A stretch of 64,000 nucleotides of DNA from CAWDMN01 sp963803155 (GTDB taxonomy: Bacteria; Acidobacteriota; Terriglobia; Versatilivoradales; Versatilivoraceae): contig CAWDMN010000036.1 in the NCBI GenBank assembly GCA_963803155.1, positions 186,001 through 250,000 on the forward strand, given 5' to 3'. Shown here piece after piece: positions 61,392-64,000 of this stretch. Both the position numbers and the translations under genes were made by a program. How positions within the stretch are numbered: position 1 is the first letter of the stretch; every line of letters starts with the position of its first letter. A model generated the notes under the pieces. It was not told the DNA's origin. It saw only the letters and a program-made list of their open reading frames with translations, and made no database searches.

Positions 61392-64000
61392 ATGCATGAA
61401 TCGATCGAACACTTAGTCACCCGTCGAAATCGAAACAACACGCTCGATTCAATTCTGGGCCATGAGACTTCAGAAAAAAAACTCCGCGCTGAAGAGGCCC
61501 CTCTCGATCTAGCCGCCGTACAAGCGCGATTAAGCGGAAAAGGGGGCAAAGATTACTGGCGCGGTTTGGAGGAGCTTGCGGAGACTCAAGTTTTCCGGGA
61601 ATTTCTATCCCGTGAGTTTCCCGATCAGGCCTCGGAATGGTCCGATCCCATTGGGCGGCGCAATTTTTTGAAGTTGATGGGAGCCTCCCTGGCCTTCGCC
61701 GGATTGGCCGCCTGCGGGCGCCAGCCCAAAGAATCCATCGTCCCTTATGTCAAACAACCGGAAGAAATCATTCCCGGCAAACCGCTTTTTTTCGCGACGG
61801 CCATGCCAATGAGTGGATTTGCCAGAGGGTTGCTGGTGGAAAGCCACGAAGGACGCCCCACCAAGATCGAAGGAAATCCAACTCATCCAGACAGCCTGGG
61901 CGCCAGTGATATTTATTCTCAAGCTTCCATTTTGGATTTGTACGACCCTGATCGTTCCAAAACCATCAACTATCTGGGCGAAATTCGTACCTGGATGGAA
62001 TTTTTGGGAACTTTTCGAATTGCCTTAAACCGCCAAAAGGAGAAAAAAGGGGGCGGTCTGCGAATCCTGACTGGAACCGTGACTTCGCCAACACTCGCTG
62101 CTCAGATTCGTCAAGTTCTGGCCGAGTATCCCGCTGCCAAATGGCATCAATATGAGCCGGCGCTGAGCGACGGCGCGCGCATCGGCTCCAAATTGAGTTT
62201 CGGCCAAATCGTCAACACAATCTGTCACATGGAAAAAGCCGATCTGGTTCTTTCGCTCGACAATGATTTTTTATCCGGCGCCGCCTCTTCTCTCCAATCC
62301 ATTCGGGAGTTCTCGGCAAAGCGCCGCCCAGCGGGCAAGCAGGCTGTGATGAACCGGCTCTACGTTTTGGAAAGCACTCCCTCTATCACTGGCATGACCG
62401 CTGATCATCGCCTGGGGGTGCGTCCTTCAGAACTGGAAGCATATGCGCGGACCATTGCCGCCGGCCTGGGCATTCAATGTGGCGGTGCCGCACTGGATTC
62501 TTTGAAACCCGGGCATAAGAAGTGGATAAATGCTTTGGTGCGCGATTTGCGGGAAAACAAAGGGCGATGCTTAGTCATGCCAGGAGATCAGCAATCACCG
62601 CTGGTTCACGCCCTGGCTCACGCAATGAATCACGCCCTCGGCAATCTGGGAAAGACCGTGAGTTTCACTGACTCCATTGAAGCCCAACCTATCGACCAGC
62701 TTTCCTCCATTCGCGAACTCACTGACGACATGGAGGCCGCGCGTGTCGACCTATTGGTAATCCTGGGGTGCAATCCGGTTTATAACTTTCCCGCCGATTT
62801 AAGATTTCGGGAACGCCTGGGCAAGGTTGGGACGCGCGTCCATCAGGGAACCCACGGGGACGAAACCGCGGAGCTTTGCCACTGGCACATTCCGGAGGCA
62901 CATTACTTGGAATGCTGGGGAGATGTAAGGGGACACGATGGGACTGCGTCCATCATCCAGCCGCTGATCACGCCTCTATACAGTGGGAAGAGCCTCATTG
63001 AACTGATGGCAGCTTTTTCATCTCAACCAGACCGGCAGGGATATGAGATTGTGAGAGAATACTGGAAAGGTCAATTCAAAGACGCCGACTTTGAAGGATA
63101 TTGGCGAAAGTCCCTTCACGACGGAGTCGTTGCAGGTTCTGCGCTCCCCTCCCGTGAGGTGAAGTTTCAGCTGGATTGGAACGCCTTGAACTCTTCATCC
63201 ACTTCAGCCGCTGGCGGCAGTCTGGAATTGCAGTTCCGGCCCGATCCCTCCATCTATGACGGATCGTTTGCCAACAACGGCTGGCTCCAGGAACTGCCCA
63301 AGCCCATTACCAAGCTGACTTGGGACAATGCCGTCTTGATCGGCCCTTCCACTGCTCAAAAGCTGGGGCTGTCTTACCGGATCGCGGGACGTGGCGGGGA
63401 ACATGGGCAGATCATCGTCGACATGGTGGAATTGAGTTTCCATGGACGGACGTTGAAAGCCCCGATATGGATTCTCCCCGGCCAGCCCGAAGATTGCTTG
63501 ACCATTCATCTGGGGTACGGCCGGATGCGCACCGGCCGGGTGGGCAATGGCGCGGGATTCAACGCTTATGGAATCCGTCCTTCCACGGCGCTTTGGCACG
63601 GGGCAGGACTGGAAGTCCGCAAACTGAATGAAACCTACCCGCTGGCCTGCACCCAGTTTCATCACAACATGGAAGGACGTGACCTGATCCGGTCCATCAA
63701 TCTGGGAGAACTGCAAAAACCGGGAGGAGTCCAGGAAACCCCCGAAAAGGGCGCTTTTTCCATTTATCCCGAAGTGGAATACAAAGGAAATGCTTGGGGA
63801 ATGGCGATTGATCTCAGCTCCTGCACGGGCTGTAATGCCTGCATAATTGCCTGCCAATCCGAAAACAACATCCCCGTGGTGGGTAAAGTCGAAGTAACTC
63901 ATGGCCGGGAAATGCACTGGATCCGCGTGGACCGTTACTTCAAGGGGGACACGGATAATCCAGAAGCTTATTTCCAGCCTCTGCCCTGTATGCAATGTGA
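61392..64000 (+). CDS. actB: Alternative Complex III subunit ActB (molybdopterin oxidoreductase/Fe-S fusion), 3' end beyond window
   Basis: The open frame runs from ATG 61392 to the window edge (about 869 residues visible). After an 80-residue leader it has the Tat motif IGRRNFLKLMGAS (R89-R90), followed by AACGRQPKE. This displaced signal is the extended Tat signal known for MoCo/4Fe-4S-type ActB proteins. The middle part is the molybdopterin-oxidoreductase-like B1 region (MSGFARGLLVESHEGRPTKI, NPTHPDSLGASD, VILGCNPVYNFP), which in ActB lacks the cofactor. The B2 ferredoxin region starts with C811, C814, C817, C821 (SSCTGCNACIIACQSENN), and the edge shows LPCMQC. Subunits ActC-ActF should follow outside. 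Confidence 0.95.
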   Translation, partial: MHESIEHLVTRRNRNNTLDSILGHETSEKKLRAEEAPLDLAAVQARLSGKGGKDYWRGLEELAETQVFREFLSREFPDQASEWSDPIGRRNFLKLMGASLAFAGLAACGRQPKESIVPYVKQPEEIIPGKPLFFATAMPMSGFARGLLVESHEGRPTKIEGNPTHPDSLGASDIYSQASILDLYDPDRSKTINYLGEIRTWMEFLGTFRIALNRQKEKKGGGLRILTGTVTSPTLAAQIRQVLAEYPAAKWHQYEPALSDGARIGSKLSFGQIVNTICHMEKADLVLSLDNDFLSGAASSLQSIREFSAKRRPAGKQAVMNRLYVLESTPSITGMTADHRLGVRPSELEAYARTIAAGLGIQCGGAALDSLKPGHKKWINALVRDLRENKGRCLVMPGDQQSPLVHALAHAMNHALGNLGKTVSFTDSIEAQPIDQLSSIRELTDDMEAARVDLLVILGCNPVYNFPADLRFRERLGKVGTRVHQGTHGDETAELCHWHIPEAHYLECWGDVRGHDGTASIIQPLITPLYSGKSLIELMAAFSSQPDRQGYEIVREYWKGQFKDADFEGYWRKSLHDGVVAGSALPSREVKFQLDWNALNSSSTSAAGGSLELQFRPDPSIYDGSFANNGWLQELPKPITKLTWDNAVLIGPSTAQKLGLSYRIAGRGGEHGQIIVDMVELSFHGRTLKAPIWILPGQPEDCLTIHLGYGRMRTGRVGNGAGFNAYGIRPSTALWHGAGLEVRKLNETYPLACTQFHHNMEGRDLIRSINLGELQKPGGVQETPEKGAFSIYPEVEYKGNAWGMAIDLSSCTGCNACIIACQSENNIPVVGKVEVTHGREMHWIRVDRYFKGDTDNPEAYFQPLPCMQC

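Overview
The window is most likely from an Acidobacteriota chromosome of moderate GC. The case rests on protein families. There is a VWFA-related protein of the Acidobacteria type (12946-13929), a CadC-like winged-helix/TM/TolB-propeller regulator (7681-9888), many Tat-exported Gfo/Idh/MocA and TIM-barrel sugar enzymes, an MglA/MglB pair, and the first two genes of an Alternative Complex III operon at the right edge. No rRNA, tRNA, CRISPR array or intact transposase was found. The phylum assignment is inference.

Layout. 1-12 kb holds signalling and housekeeping genes: a truncated histidine kinase with a degenerate receiver domain, a tiny TatA, an overlapping hpt-deoC-GAF/PP2C operon, a NamZ-like muramidase divergent from an M24 peptidase, the CadC-like regulator, a TyrA-like dehydrogenase and a TPR protein. 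12-25 kb holds an HU gene with a clear promoter and terminator, the VWA protein, an M16-like protein without its zinc motif, mglB-mglA, a basic TPR protein, a yvcK-glmU pair, a Gfo/Idh/MocA protein, an FG-GAP fragment, two adjacent tatA genes and an NHL protein.

25-47 kb is a carbohydrate island. It contains a GH29 alpha-L-fucosidase, a GntR/UTRA regulator, a lipoprotein TIM barrel, a Tat-exported aldo/keto reductase-like protein, a tetraheme cytochrome c and a Gfo/Idh/MocA enzyme on the plus strand. On the minus strand a run of about twelve genes (46844 down to 33218) encodes sugar dehydrogenases, an FGGY kinase, a shikimate-dehydrogenase-like protein, a cupin phosphoglucose isomerase, a fucose/arabinose-isomerase-like protein, sugar-phosphate epimerases, a 2-hydroxyacid dehydrogenase and an UlaG-like lactonase. 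A strong promoter precedes the first gene and a Rho-independent terminator follows the last. No transporter is encoded. The set looks like a pathway for an uncommon sugar or sugar acid, with an exported oxidation/epimerisation arm that could connect to Tat and c-type cytochromes.

47-60 kb encodes an M28/PSMA-like peptidase, a Tat-like putative glycoside hydrolase, a large FG-GAP protein with a duplicated C-terminal module, GlgX, an SGNH hydrolase and another TIM-barrel protein. 60.6-64 kb begins the Alternative Complex III operon (pentaheme ActA, then ActB cut by the window end).

Other structure: two copies of a hairpin-rich dispersed repeat, each directly after a stop codon in gene orientation and with base-compensated stems; a 181-bp inverted-repeat-bounded element holding a decayed four-helix-bundle gene; and several strong palindromes.
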